A stretch of DNA of 61,747 bases from Pseudomonas taiwanensis DSM 21245 (GTDB lineage: Bacteria > Pseudomonadota > Gammaproteobacteria > Pseudomonadales > Pseudomonadaceae). The stretch lies in contig NZ_AUEC01000033.1 of assembly GCF_000425785.1 (NCBI RefSeq), positions 1 to 61,747 of the forward strand. The letters run 5' to 3'. This document shows positions 24,532 to 34,132 of this stretch, in pieces. Each line of letters starts with the position of its first letter. Position 1 is the stretch's first letter. The notes beneath the pieces were generated by a model. The model had not been told where the DNA came from and ran no database searches. It saw nothing but the letters and a program-made list of their open reading frames with translations. The translations under genes and the position numbers were made by a program.

Positions 24532-26483
24532 CAGTGCACCTCCGCAGGTTCACGTTTGGCCGCTTGCGACTTTGCGCTTGCAGGGGTTTCCTCTTCGATC
24601 AGCACATCGGCCACCAACTCGGCGAGGTCCTTGATCTGTGGACGCGGTTCGACCACGCCTTCGAGCATTGCCGTGCACTGCGGGCAACCAACCGCCACCA
24701 GCTCGGCTTCGGTCTGGCGGATATCGTCCATGCGCATGTCCGGAATACGTTGCTTGCCAGGGATGTCAGTGATCGGCGCACCACCACCACCGCCGCAGCA
24801 GCGGGAGCGGAAGCCCGAACGCTCCATCTCGCGCACTTCGATACCCAGCGCCTTGAGCACCGCGCGCGGGGCTTCGTACTCGCCGTTGTAGCGCCCCAGG
24901 TAGCATGGGTCGTGATAGGTGACGCTGCCGCCCTTGTGCTGGCCGAGGTTGAGCTTGTTCGCGGCGATCAGCTCGGCGATGTAGGTGCTGTGGTGCTGCA
25001 CCTGGTACTCGCCGCCCAGCGCGCCATACTCGTTCTTCAGTACGTGGAAGCTGTGCGGGTCGCAAGTGACGATGCGCTGGAACTTGTACTTGGCCAGGGT
25101 CTGGATGTTGCGCTTGGCCAACTGCTGGAAGGTCGCTTCATCGCCCAGGCGCCGCGCCACATCACCGCTGTCGCGCTCTTCCAGGCCGAGCACGGCGAAG
25201 TCCACGCCAGAGGCCTTGAGCACTTTCACGAACGAGCGCAGGGTGCGCTGGTTGCGCATGTCGAAGGCACCGTCGCCGACCCAGAACAGCACCTCGGTGG
25301 CTTTCACGTCCGACAGCAGCTTCAGGTTGAGGTCCGCCGCCCAGTTCATGCGCCCGCCAGGGTTGAAACCGCCCGGGTTGTCGGTGGCGATCAGGTTGTC
25401 CAGCACCTCGGCGCCTTTGTTGGGGGTCGCACCTTTTTCCAGGGTCAGGTGGCGGCGCATGTCGACGATGGCATCGACGTGCTCGATCATCATCGGGCAT
25501 TCCTCGACGCAGGCGCGGCAAGTGGTGCACGACCACAGCGTTTCAGCGTCGACCAGGCCGTTGACGATCGGCTGGTGCGGGTGGCCGCCGTGTTCGCCGA
25601 TCGGCTTGCCCGGATATGGGCTGCCCGCGAACTGGGCGTCAGTACCACCGGCCAGGCCGATGACCATGTCCTGAATCAGTTTTTTCGGGTTCAGCGGCTG
25701 ACCGGCGGCGAACGCCGGGCACATCGCTTCACATTTACCGCACTGCACGCAGGCATCGAAGCCAAGTAGCTGGTTCCAGGTGAAGTCCACCGGTTTTTCC
25801 ACGCCCAGCGGTGCGTTGGGGTCTTCCAGGTCCAGCGGCTTGAGGCCGGTGGAGCGGCCACCGCCAAAGCGTTCTGCGCGCCGGTGCCAGGCCAGGTGCA
25901 AAGCCCCGGCGAAGGCGTGCTTCATCGGGCCTCCCCAGGTCATGCCGAAGAACAGCTCCGACACGCCCCACAGCACGCCCAGGCCCAGAACCGCGACCAT
26001 GACCCAGCCGCCGGTATCGGCCGGCAGGATGCCAGCGACTGGCAAGGTGGCGATGAAGAAGCTCGCGGCGAACGCCAGCAAGCTCTTGGGCAGCCGCATC
26101 CACGGGCCCTTGGACAGGCGTGCGGGTGGGTTGCGACGGCGTTTGAAGACGAAGATGGCGCCGCTGAACATGATCACCGTGGCTACCAGCAAGGCATAGC
26201 CAAGAATCTTGCTCTGCAGGCCGAAGCCATGCACAAGGATCGCCAGAACGGCCGACAGCACGAAGCCGCCCGCGGTGGCGACGTGGGTCTTGGACATGTA
26301 CTTGTCGCGCTCGACCACATGGTGCAGGTCCACCAGGTAGCGCCTTGGCATGGCCAGCAGGCCGCCGATCAAGTCGACCTTGGCGGCCCGACCACGCCGC
26401 CACATGCGCACGCGACGCAGGGCGCCGAGCACTGCCAGGCCAAGGGCAGCGAACAGCAGGATGGGTAGAAGGGTGTTCAACAT
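24531..26483 (-). CDS. dgcB: Dimethylglycine demethylation protein DgcB (membrane Fe-S oxidoreductase)
   Basis: A 650-residue protein of the HdrD/GlpC-like class. The N-terminal third has several hydrophobic segments (LLPILLFAALGLAVLGALRR, FVLSAVLAILVHGFG, ILGYALLVATVIMFSGAIFV and others), placing it in the inner membrane. Two 4Fe-4S ferredoxin motifs follow (CVQCGKCEAMCP and CTTCRACVEECP), then CCG domains (DPCYLGRYNGEYEAPR, RCCGGGGG). It is needed for dimethylglycine catabolism in Pseudomonas. I chose the ATG at 26483, which has GGGAG 6-7 nt upstream, rather than the one at 26498. A 179-bp spacer with a REP pair separates it from dgcA. Confidence 0.93.
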   Translation of the reverse strand: MLNTLLPILLFAALGLAVLGALRRVRMWRRGRAAKVDLIGGLLAMPRRYLVDLHHVVERDKYMSKTHVATAGGFVLSAVLAILVHGFGLQSKILGYALLVATVIMFSGAIFVFKRRRNPPARLSKGPWMRLPKSLLAFAASFFIATLPVAGILPADTGGWVMVAVLGLGVLWGVSELFFGMTWGGPMKHAFAGALHLAWHRRAERFGGGRSTGLKPLDLEDPNAPLGVEKPVDFTWNQLLGFDACVQCGKCEAMCPAFAAGQPLNPKKLIQDMVIGLAGGTDAQFAGSPYPGKPIGEHGGHPHQPIVNGLVDAETLWSCTTCRACVEECPMMIEHVDAIVDMRRHLTLEKGATPNKGAEVLDNLIATDNPGGFNPGGRMNWAADLNLKLLSDVKATEVLFWVGDGAFDMRNQRTLRSFVKVLKASGVDFAVLGLEERDSGDVARRLGDEATFQQLAKRNIQTLAKYKFQRIVTCDPHSFHVLKNEYGALGGEYQVQHHSTYIAELIAANKLNLGQHKGGSVTYHDPCYLGRYNGEYEAPRAVLKALGIEVREMERSGFRSRCCGGGGGAPITDIPGKQRIPDMRMDDIRQTEAELVAVGCPQCTAMLEGVVEPRPQIKDLAELVADVLIEEETPASAKSQAAKREPAEVH

Positions 26484-26536
26484 GGGAGGCTCCCACAACA
26501 GCTGAATTCTTGCGCCGCCCTGAAGGTCGGCGCGGA

Positions 26537-26632
26537 CCCCTGTAGGAGCGAGCGTGCTCGCGATAGCGACCGATCAGACAACCTGGTTGCCAGGGCTGCC
26601 GCCATCGCGAGCGAACTCGCTCCTACAGGGGG
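26537..26632. repeat. Inverted REP pair in the dgcA-dgcB spacer
   Basis: TGTAGGAGCGAGCGTGCTCG (from 26541) and its inverted partner ending CGAGCGAACTCGCTCCTACA (to 26628) flank about 45 nt inside the operon. It may form a stem-loop in the polycistronic mRNA and lower dgcB-etf expression relative to dgcA. Confidence 0.8.
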
Positions 26633-26661
26633 GCCAGTCCGCCTCTAGAGAGGCGGAGCGA

Positions 26662-28722
26662 TCAGAAGTCCTTGCACAGGCGAAGGGCGTCATAGATCGC
26701 AGCATGCACGTTGCGCTGGGCCACGCAGTCACCGATGCGATACAGCAGGTAACCTTCGCCCGGCTGGCTGAGGATCGGCTGCGGCTTGATCGCGAACAGG
26801 GCCTCGATGTCGATCTGGCCTTTGTTGCGCGAACCCTCCTTGAGCGCGTAGTACAGCTGCTCGTCAGGACGCACGCCGTTCTCGATCACCACCTGGTCGA
26901 CCACCCGTTCTTCCTTTGCGCCGGTGTACTCGTTCTCCAGCACCGCCACCACCTTGTCACCCTCGCGGTAGACCTTTTCCAGCATCATGTCGCCGGTCAT
27001 GATCACTTCTTTCGGGTAGATGCTGCGGTAGTAGGTCGGGAAGGTGGTCCCCCCCATCGCGACACCCGGCTTGATATCGTCAGTGACGATTTCCACCTGA
27101 CTGCCCTTGTCGGCCAGGAAGTCCGCGGCAGACATACCAGTGAATTCGCAGATGGTGTCGTACACCAGCACGTTCTTGCCCGGCGCGACCTTGCCGTCGA
27201 GTACGTCCCAGCTGCTGACCACCAGCCCTTCGGCAGCGCCCCAGTGCTCGTTCTGTTCGACGAACGGATGGCCGCCCACCGCCAGGACGATGATGTCCGG
27301 ACGCAGGTCCTGGATGGCATCCACGTCAGCGGCAGTGCCCAGGCGCAGGTCGACTTTCAGGCGGGCGAACTCCAGCTGGTACCAGCGGGTGATACCGGCG
27401 ATCTGGTCGCGCTGCGGCGCCTTGGCGGCGATGGTGATCTGCCCGCCGATCTGGTCTTTCTTCTCGAACACGGTCACGTCGTGGCCACGCTCGGCGGCGA
27501 CACGCGCAGCTTCCATACCGGCAGGGCCGGCACCGACCACCACCACCTTGCGCTTGGGCCCGGTGGACTTCTCGATGATGTGCGGCACGCCCATGTATTC
27601 ACGGGAAGTCGCGGCGTTCTGGATGCACAGTACATCCAAGCCCTGGTACTGACGGTCGATACAGTAGTTGGCACCGACGCACTGCTTGATCTGGTCGACC
27701 TGGCCCATCTTGATCTTGGCGATCAGGTGCGGGTCGGCGATATGGGCGCGGGTCATGCCGACCATGTCCACGTAGCCGCCTTCCAGGATACGCGTGGCCT
27801 GGTTCGGGTCCTTGATGTTCTGCGCGTGCAGCACCGGGACCTTGACCACTTCCTTGATGCCCGCCGCCAGGTGCAGGAACGGCTCCGGCGGGTAGCTCAT
27901 GTTCGGGATGACGTTGGCCAAGGTGTTGTGGGTGTCGCAACCCGAGCCGACCACGCCGATGAAGTCGATCATGCCAGTGGCGTCGTAGTAGGCAGCGATC
28001 TGCTTCATGTCCTCGTGGCTCAGGCCATCAGGGTGGAACTCGTCGCCACAGATACGCATGCCCACGCAGAAGTCGTCGCCGACTTCCTTGCGCACGGCCT
28101 TGAGCACTTCCAGGCCGAACTTCATGCGGCCTTCGAAGGTACCGCCCCATTCGTCGGTACGTTTGTTGACCCGAGGGCTCCAGAACTGGTCGATCATGTG
28201 CTGGTGCACGGCCGACAGTTCGACGCCGTCCAGACCACCTTCCTTGGCACGACGCGCAGCTTGCGCGTAGTTGCCGATCACGCGCCAGATCTCTTCCACC
28301 TCGATGGTCTTGCAGGTAGCGCGGTGCACCGGTTCACGGATGCCCGACGGCGACATCAGGGTCGGCCAGTTGAAGCCGTCCCAACGCGAACGACGACCCA
28401 TGTGGGTAATCTGGATCATGATCTTGGCGCCATGCTTGTGCATGGCGTCGGCCAAGTTCTGGAAGTGCGGGATGATCCGGTCGGTGGACAGGTTCACCGA
28501 CGACCACCACTCCTGCGGGCTGTCGATGGCGACCACCGACGAGCCACCGCAGATGGCCAGGCCGATGCCGCCCTTGGCCTTCTCTTCGTAGTACTTCACG
28601 TAACGGTCGGTAGTCATGCCGCCGTCGGTGGCGTAGACCTCGGCATGCGCGGTGCTGAGCACGCGGTTGCGGATGGTCAGTTTGCCGATCTGGATCGGCT
28701 GGAACATTGCTTCGAATGCCAT
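26662..28722 (-). CDS. dgcA: Dimethylglycine demethylase flavoprotein DgcA
   Basis: A 686-residue member of the trimethylamine-dehydrogenase / old-yellow-enzyme class. It has an N-terminal FMN barrel (about 1-340; ITHMGRRSRWDGFNWP, HQHMIDQFWSPRVNKRTDEW) and C-terminal FAD/NAD domains (KVVVVGAGPAGMEAARVAAE from 392, VLVYDTICEFTG). The Fe-S motif of the family is C-x2-C-x2-C-x11/12-C; here it reads C348-VG-A351-NY-C354 and C366, so one ligand is alanine. It follows the DUF5943 gene by 15 bp. It oxidises dimethylglycine to sarcosine, with electrons expected to pass to the adjacent ETF and DgcB. Confidence 0.93.
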   Translation of the reverse strand: MAFEAMFQPIQIGKLTIRNRVLSTAHAEVYATDGGMTTDRYVKYYEEKAKGGIGLAICGGSSVVAIDSPQEWWSSVNLSTDRIIPHFQNLADAMHKHGAKIMIQITHMGRRSRWDGFNWPTLMSPSGIREPVHRATCKTIEVEEIWRVIGNYAQAARRAKEGGLDGVELSAVHQHMIDQFWSPRVNKRTDEWGGTFEGRMKFGLEVLKAVRKEVGDDFCVGMRICGDEFHPDGLSHEDMKQIAAYYDATGMIDFIGVVGSGCDTHNTLANVIPNMSYPPEPFLHLAAGIKEVVKVPVLHAQNIKDPNQATRILEGGYVDMVGMTRAHIADPHLIAKIKMGQVDQIKQCVGANYCIDRQYQGLDVLCIQNAATSREYMGVPHIIEKSTGPKRKVVVVGAGPAGMEAARVAAERGHDVTVFEKKDQIGGQITIAAKAPQRDQIAGITRWYQLEFARLKVDLRLGTAADVDAIQDLRPDIIVLAVGGHPFVEQNEHWGAAEGLVVSSWDVLDGKVAPGKNVLVYDTICEFTGMSAADFLADKGSQVEIVTDDIKPGVAMGGTTFPTYYRSIYPKEVIMTGDMMLEKVYREGDKVVAVLENEYTGAKEERVVDQVVIENGVRPDEQLYYALKEGSRNKGQIDIEALFAIKPQPILSQPGEGYLLYRIGDCVAQRNVHAAIYDALRLCKDF

Positions 28723-28737
28723 GACGCTCTCTCCGAC

Positions 28738-29268
28738 TTACAACGGCTTGACGACGAACAGGCCGTCATCGTGACCTTCTTCCGAACCGCCGTAGACCTG
28801 CTCGGCCACGGTGCGGATCGAACTGCCACGGGCGGCGAGAATCTGGTCCATGGCACCGGCGAACCAGCCAGTGAACATGTAGTCGACCTTGCGGCCGCAC
28901 TTGCCATAGACGTACACGAACGCCGAGTGCTTGAGCTTGACGCTGCAGGTGCCTTTGTCGAGGTCGATGTCCTGGATTTCGAACAGGCCCCAACCACGCT
29001 GGGACAGGCGCTTCATGTAGTGCTCGAACACCGCGACGCCTTCCAGGCCATGGCATTCGGCTTCTTTTTCACACCAGTGCCAGGCGGACTTGTAGCCGGC
29101 CTTGTACAGAATCTCGGCGTAGGCTTCGGCGCCCAGCACTTCCTCGATGCCGATGTGGTTGTTAACGAAGAAATGGCGCGGCACGTACAGCATCGGCAGG
29201 GCGTCGCTGGTCCAGACACCGGTCTCGCTGTCGACTTCGATTGGCAATTGCGGGGCGATCTTGGCCAT
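28738..29268 (-). CDS. DUF5943 domain protein of the dimethylglycine operon
   Basis: A 176-residue protein with KIAPQLPIEVDSETGVWTSD at the N-terminus, MLYVPRHFFVNNHIGIEEVL, a cysteine-containing HWCEKEAECHG segment, and VYVYGKCGRKVDYMFTGWFA, which resembles 4-vinyl-reductase (4VR)-type small-molecule-binding domains. It sits 15 bp before dgcA and 77 bp after the dipeptidase gene, a placement conserved in Pseudomonas betaine clusters. Function unknown; a substrate- or cofactor-binding helper for DgcA is a reasonable guess only. Confidence 0.8.
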   Translation of the reverse strand: MAKIAPQLPIEVDSETGVWTSDALPMLYVPRHFFVNNHIGIEEVLGAEAYAEILYKAGYKSAWHWCEKEAECHGLEGVAVFEHYMKRLSQRGWGLFEIQDIDLDKGTCSVKLKHSAFVYVYGKCGRKVDYMFTGWFAGAMDQILAARGSSIRTVAEQVYGGSEEGHDDGLFVVKPL

Positions 29269-29345
29269 GGAAACTCAACTCCATAAAAATTTTTATGTGG
29301 GTGCCCCGGCGTTGCTGGCAGGGGCTATCAGGCTTGGAGAGCGGC

Positions 29346-30323
<978 letters not shown>

Positions 30324-30449
30324 CAGGCTGTCCCCTTTTATCGAGTTGGCTCGCGCCAAACCTTGTGCCGGCGCTTTGGAGCCAGCATATGCCTGTGCCC
30401 CGAGGCGCCCCGATGCAAAAACGACAGGGGGTTTGCCGAAAGCGTCAAT

Positions 30450-30478
30450 GCGCGACATGGCACGCTCTGGCGCGCCAT
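30450..30478 (-). promoter_or_regulatory. Candidate AraC-type tandem site upstream of the dipeptidase-dgc operon
   Basis: GCGCGACAT at 30450-30458 and GCGCGCCAT at 30470-30478 are direct repeats offset by exactly 20 bp (eight of nine bases shared), 127 bp before the dipeptidase start. The half-site resembles the GCGAC repeats ahead of gbcA. GbdR is the natural candidate regulator. Confidence 0.45.
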
Positions 30479-30609
30479 CCGCCGATGAGAGCCAGTCTCG
30501 ATAACGACATTCGCCAGGCGTTTATGAACATTTCGTCAGGGAGCTACCGCACAGACGTGGGCTGAGCGAGAATCGCGGCGATTCGTCAGCCGGTTCGAGG
30601 AGATAACGG

Positions 30610-31011
30610 ATGAAATCAATGGCATGGCTGGTTCTGATGGCCTTTGCGATGGGCGCCCAGGCCGGCGAGGAAGAAAGCACGCCCTGCGATAACGTCGAGA
30701 GCGACCAGCAGGCCTTCGCTTGCGCGGCGTTCAATAAACAGACCGCCGAGCGCGAGTTGAAGTCGGCGTATGACGACCTGATTCAGCGCATTCGCGACCA
30801 ATATGCCGATGAAGGCGACAAGGCCACAGCCCTGGTCGGGCGCATGGATGCCGCCGAAAAACTGTGGACGCAGCTGCGCGATGCCGACTGCAAGGTCGAA
30901 ACCTATGCCGAGAAACCCGGCAGCAAAGCGTTCCAGGCGGCCTGGGATACCTGCGTTGCACAGCGCAGCGATGACCGCTCGGAGTACCTGCAATCCATCG
31001 GTCAGCAGTAG
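30610..31011 (+). CDS. LprI-like (DUF1311) secreted protein
   Basis: A 133-residue protein with a clear Sec signal peptide (MKSMAWLVLMAFAMGAQA, cut before GEEEST) and the lysozyme-inhibitor-LprI-like fold: CDNVESDQQAFACAAFNKQT, then AAEKLWTQLRDADCKVET and AAWDTCVAQRSDDR, with four cysteines in the family pattern. Expected in the periplasm. It is divergent from the dipeptidase operon and convergent with cdhR, so it is probably a bystander rather than part of betaine metabolism. Inhibition of lysozyme is a family name, not something the sequence proves. Confidence 0.82.
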   Translation: MKSMAWLVLMAFAMGAQAGEEESTPCDNVESDQQAFACAAFNKQTAERELKSAYDDLIQRIRDQYADEGDKATALVGRMDAAEKLWTQLRDADCKVETYAEKPGSKAFQAAWDTCVAQRSDDRSEYLQSIGQQ

Positions 31012-31020
31012 CCCTGTAAC

Positions 31021-31052
31021 GGCCTCTTCGCGGGCAACCCCGCAAAGAGGCC
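31021..31052. terminator. REP-like hairpin between the LprI-like gene and cdhR
   Basis: GGCCTCTTCGCGGG from 31021 and CCCCGCAAAGAGGCC to 31052 form a long near-perfect stem between two convergent genes. It has REP sequence character and probably ends both transcripts. Confidence 0.7.
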
Positions 31053-31066
31053 AGCGCAGGAAGACC

Positions 31067-32011
31067 TCAGACCACCCGAGCCAACCGGTCCTCCCGCGGG
31101 CAGCGCTCGAACCGCGTTCGGTAGCAGCGGGTAAAGTACGACGCAGACTCGAACCCGCATGCCACGCCGACCTCCAGCACGCTCATGTCGGTCTGACGCA
31201 ACAACTGCCGCGCCTTGTCCAAGCGCAGCCGCAAATAGAAGCCACTGGGCGTGTCGTTCAGGTACAGGCGAAACAACCGCTCGAGCTGCCGCCGGGTCAC
31301 CTGCACGGCATCGGCCAGCACCTGGGTATTGAGCGGCTGCTCGGTGTTGCGCTCCATCTCGCCAATGACCTTCACCAGCTTCTTGTTGCTGATGCCGTAG
31401 CGGGAGGCGATCTGCATGCGCTGGTGATCCTGTCGCGGACGGATACGCCCCAGCACGAACTGCTCGGAAACCTGCACCGCCAACTCGCTACCATGGGCCT
31501 GGCCGATCAGGTCGAGCATCAGGTCGATCGACGCCGTGCCACCCGCGCAGGTAATTCTTCGGCGGTCGATCTCGAACAGCTCCTGCGTCGCCTGCAACCG
31601 TGGATAACGCTCCTTGAAAGCCTCCAGCGCCTCCCAATGCAAGGTCGCCCGATGCCCATCCAGCAGGCCCGCTTCGGCCAATACCATCGCGCCGGTATCG
31701 ATGCCGCCCAGAATCACCCCCTCGTGGTCGAGACGACGTAGCGCTTGTTGCAAGCCATGGCCATAACTGGCCAACGGATCGAACCCTGCGACCACCAGCA
31801 GCATCTGCCCGTGCGGCTCATCGCCCAACGCGCCATCGGCGTTGACCGACATACCGTTGCTCGCCTGCACCGCCCCGCCATCCAGGCTCAGAACCTGCCA
31901 ACGGTACTGTGGCCCACGGAAGCGGTTGGCCACGCGCAGCGGCTCCAAGGCGCTGATGAAGCCCATGGCCGAAAAGCCTGGAAGCAGGAGGAACTGGATA
32001 GTTTGCGACAT
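31067..32011 (-). CDS. cdhR: Carnitine catabolism transcriptional activator CdhR
   Basis: A 314-residue regulator with an N-terminal DJ-1/PfpI-like class-I glutamine amidotransferase domain (MSQTIQFLLLPGFSAMGFIS, GGIDTGAMVLAEAGLLDG) that senses ligand and a C-terminal AraC-type double helix-turn-helix (VLADAVQVTRRQLERLFRLY, VLEVGVACGFESASYFTRCY). I chose ATG 32011, which gives the family start. It is divergent from caiX; in P. aeruginosa the same arrangement is CdhR activating caiX-cdhCAB in response to carnitine. A 21-bp-spaced direct repeat lies between the genes. It is a close structural relative of GbdR, encoded 4 kb away. Confidence 0.92.
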   Translation of the reverse strand: MSQTIQFLLLPGFSAMGFISALEPLRVANRFRGPQYRWQVLSLDGGAVQASNGMSVNADGALGDEPHGQMLLVVAGFDPLASYGHGLQQALRRLDHEGVILGGIDTGAMVLAEAGLLDGHRATLHWEALEAFKERYPRLQATQELFEIDRRRITCAGGTASIDLMLDLIGQAHGSELAVQVSEQFVLGRIRPRQDHQRMQIASRYGISNKKLVKVIGEMERNTEQPLNTQVLADAVQVTRRQLERLFRLYLNDTPSGFYLRLRLDKARQLLRQTDMSVLEVGVACGFESASYFTRCYRTRFERCPREDRLARVV

Positions 32012-32034
32012 CGAGGTTTCTCTGATGAGGACAG

Positions 32035-32068
32035 GTCGCCAGGGTGCAAGTGTGAGTCGCCAGCGTGC
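32035..32068 (+). promoter_or_regulatory. Candidate CdhR operator: 21-bp-spaced direct repeat
   Basis: GTCGCCAGGGTGC at 32035-32047 and GTCGCCAGCGTGC at 32056-32068 match at 12 of 13 bases with exactly 21-bp offset, the two-turn spacing used by AraC-family proteins. A third partial copy, CCAGTGTGC, occurs at 32075-32083. It lies about 90 bp before the caiX start and immediately upstream of cdhR, so it may control both. Confidence 0.65.
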
Positions 32069-32158
32069 GATTTTCCAGTGTGCCACCCGCGTAGCTTAAA
32101 CACACGGTCCAGAGAGACCGGCCCCTATAACAATATGCACTGCCGTTGGAGAGCCACC

Positions 32159-33103
32159 ATGCACAGCTTGATCCGCCGCAGCCTGTTTTCCCTCGCTCTG
32201 AGCACCACCCTTGCAAGCCCCGTATTCGCCGCCGAACCCGCCGTCTGCAAGGACGTGCGCCTGGGCGTGGTCAACTGGACCGACGTCATCGCCACCAGCG
32301 CCATGGCGCAGGTGCTGCTCGATGGGCTGGGTTACCAGACCAAGCAGACCAGCGCCTCGCAGCAGATCATCTTCGCCGGTATCCGCGACAAGCGCCTGGA
32401 CATGTTCCTGGGTTACTGGAACCCGCTCATGACCCAAACCATCACCCCGTTCGTCGATGCCAACCAGGTCAAGGTCTTGGACAAGCCAAGCCTGGAGGAC
32501 GCCCGCGCCACCCTGGCCGTGCCGAAATACCTCTATGACAAAGGCCTGAAAACCTTCGCCGACATCCACAAGTTCGAGAAAGAACTGGGCGGCAAGATCT
32601 ATGGCATTGAACCGGGTTCCGGCGCCAATACCCAGATCAAGGCGATGATCACCAAGAACCAGTTCGACCTGGGCAAGTTCCAGCTGGTCGAATCGAGTGA
32701 GGCAGGCATGCTCGCCGCTGTCGACCGCGCCGTACGGCGCAAGGAAGCGGTAGTGTTCTTTGGCTGGGCGCCGCACCCGATGAATGTGAACATCGAGATG
32801 GCCTACCTGGGCGACAGCCAGGATGCCCTGGGCCCTGACGAAGGCCGGGCGACGGTGTGGACGGTCACGGCGCCAGACTACGCCCAACGCTGTCCCAATG
32901 CCCACCGCCTGCTGACCAACCTGAACTTCAGTGCCGAGGACGAGAGCCGCATGATGCAGCCGTTGCTCGACCACAAGGACGCCCTGGAATCGGCCCGCCA
33001 GTGGCTCAAGGACCACCCCGAAGACAAGGCCCGCTGGCTTGAGGGTGTGACCACCTTCGACGGCCAGCCAGCTGCCGAGAACCTCAAGCTCAGCGCCAAC
33101 TGA
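32159..33103 (+). CDS. caiX: Carnitine periplasmic binding protein CaiX
   Basis: A 314-residue OpuAC-type substrate-binding protein. Signal peptide MHSLIRRSLFSLALSTTLAS ends at PVFAA. The VCKDVRLGVVNWTDVIATSA and LDMFLGYWNPLMTQTITPF segments carry aromatic residues typical of the quaternary-amine cage, and VFFGWAPHPMN is shared with the betaine protein encoded at 39598. It has no transporter core beside it; in P. aeruginosa CaiX delivers carnitine to CbcWV, encoded here 7 kb downstream. I chose ATG 32159, 8 nt after GGAG. First gene of the cdh operon. Confidence 0.93.
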   Translation: MHSLIRRSLFSLALSTTLASPVFAAEPAVCKDVRLGVVNWTDVIATSAMAQVLLDGLGYQTKQTSASQQIIFAGIRDKRLDMFLGYWNPLMTQTITPFVDANQVKVLDKPSLEDARATLAVPKYLYDKGLKTFADIHKFEKELGGKIYGIEPGSGANTQIKAMITKNQFDLGKFQLVESSEAGMLAAVDRAVRRKEAVVFFGWAPHPMNVNIEMAYLGDSQDALGPDEGRATVWTVTAPDYAQRCPNAHRLLTNLNFSAEDESRMMQPLLDHKDALESARQWLKDHPEDKARWLEGVTTFDGQPAAENLKLSAN

Positions 33104-33226
33104 TCCGGCCTCTTCGCCAGCAAGCTCGCGCCTACAGGTACAGCGCTACATTCAGGGTCACGTCGATCCTGTGGGAGCAGGCTTGCCCGCGAAAAATCCA
33201 CCCCCGATATCACCAGGAACCACGCC

Positions 33227-34111
33227 ATGAACCATGACGTCATCATCACCTGCGCCCTCACCGGTGCCGGCGACACCGTTGCCAAGAGCCACTTGGTCCC
33301 GGTCACCCCCAAACAGATCGCCGAATCCGCCGTCGAAGCCGCCAAGGCTGGCGCCACCGTGGTCCACTGCCACGTCCGCGACCCGCAAACCGGCCGCTTC
33401 AGCCGCGATGTAGCGTTGTACCGCGAAGTGATGGAACGCATCCGCGAAGCCGACGTGGACATCATCGTCAACCTCACTGCCGGCATGGGCGGCGACCTTG
33501 AAATCGGCCCAGGCGAGTCGCCAATGGAATTCGGCCCAGGCACCGACCTGATCGGCCCGCTGGAACGCCTGGCCCACGTCGAGGCACTGTTGCCGGAAAT
33601 CTGCACCCTCGACTGCGGCACCCTCAACTTCGGCGATGGCAACGCCATCTACGTCTCGACCCCCGCGCAACTGCGTGCCGGCGCCAAGCGCATTACCGAG
33701 CTGGGCGTGAAAGCCGAGCTGGAGATCTTCGACACAGGCCACCTGTGGTTCGCCAAGCAGATGATGAAGGAGGGCCTGCTAGAGGACCCGCTGTTCCAGC
33801 TGTGCCTGGGCATCCCGTGGGGGGCACCGGCCGACACCACCACCATGAAGGCGATGGTCGACAACCTGCCGGCGAACGTGACCTGGGCAGGCTTCGGCAT
33901 CGGCCGCATGCAGATGCCCATGGCGGCGCAGGCGGTACTGCTCGGCGGCAACGTTCGCGTGGGCCTGGAAGACAACCTGTACCTGGACCGTGGCGTACTG
34001 GCGAGCAACGGCCAGCTGGTCGAGCGGGCAGCGGAAATCATCACCCGCATGGGCGCCCGCGTGCTCACCCCGGCAGAAGGCCGGGAAAAAATGAACCTCA
34101 AGCGCCGCTGA
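33227..34111 (+). CDS. cdhC: 3-dehydrocarnitine cleavage enzyme CdhC (BKACE family)
   Basis: A 294-residue zinc-dependent beta-keto-acid cleavage enzyme (DUF849). The metal motif VVHCHVRDP supplies two histidines, and [10 protein letters not shown] and [20 protein letters not shown] are family signatures. It condenses 3-dehydrocarnitine with acetyl-CoA to give betainyl-CoA and acetoacetate. It follows caiX after 123 bp, a gap that contains REP-like sequence, and precedes cdhA by 21 bp. Order C-A-B matches the known carnitine operon. Confidence 0.93.
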   Translation: MNHDVIITCALTGAGDTVAKSHLVPVTPKQIAESAVEAAKAGATVVHCHVRDPQTGRFSRDVALYREVMERIREADVDIIVNLTAGMGGDLEIGPGESPMEFGPGTDLIGPLERLAHVEALLPEICTLDCGTLNFGDGNAIYVSTPAQLRAGAKRITELGVKAELEIFDTGHLWFAKQMMKEGLLEDPLFQLCLGIPWGAPADTTTMKAMVDNLPANVTWAGFGIGRMQMPMAAQAVLLGGNVRVGLEDNLYLDRGVLASNGQLVERAAEIITRMGARVLTPAEGREKMNLKRR

Positions 34112-34132
34112 TACCGAGCCAAGGAGATCGAC

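Noticed and set aside
26554..29286. A 910-codon plus-strand open frame across dgcA and the DUF5943 gene
   Set aside because: Antisense shadow of two recognised genes, with no family motifs of its own.
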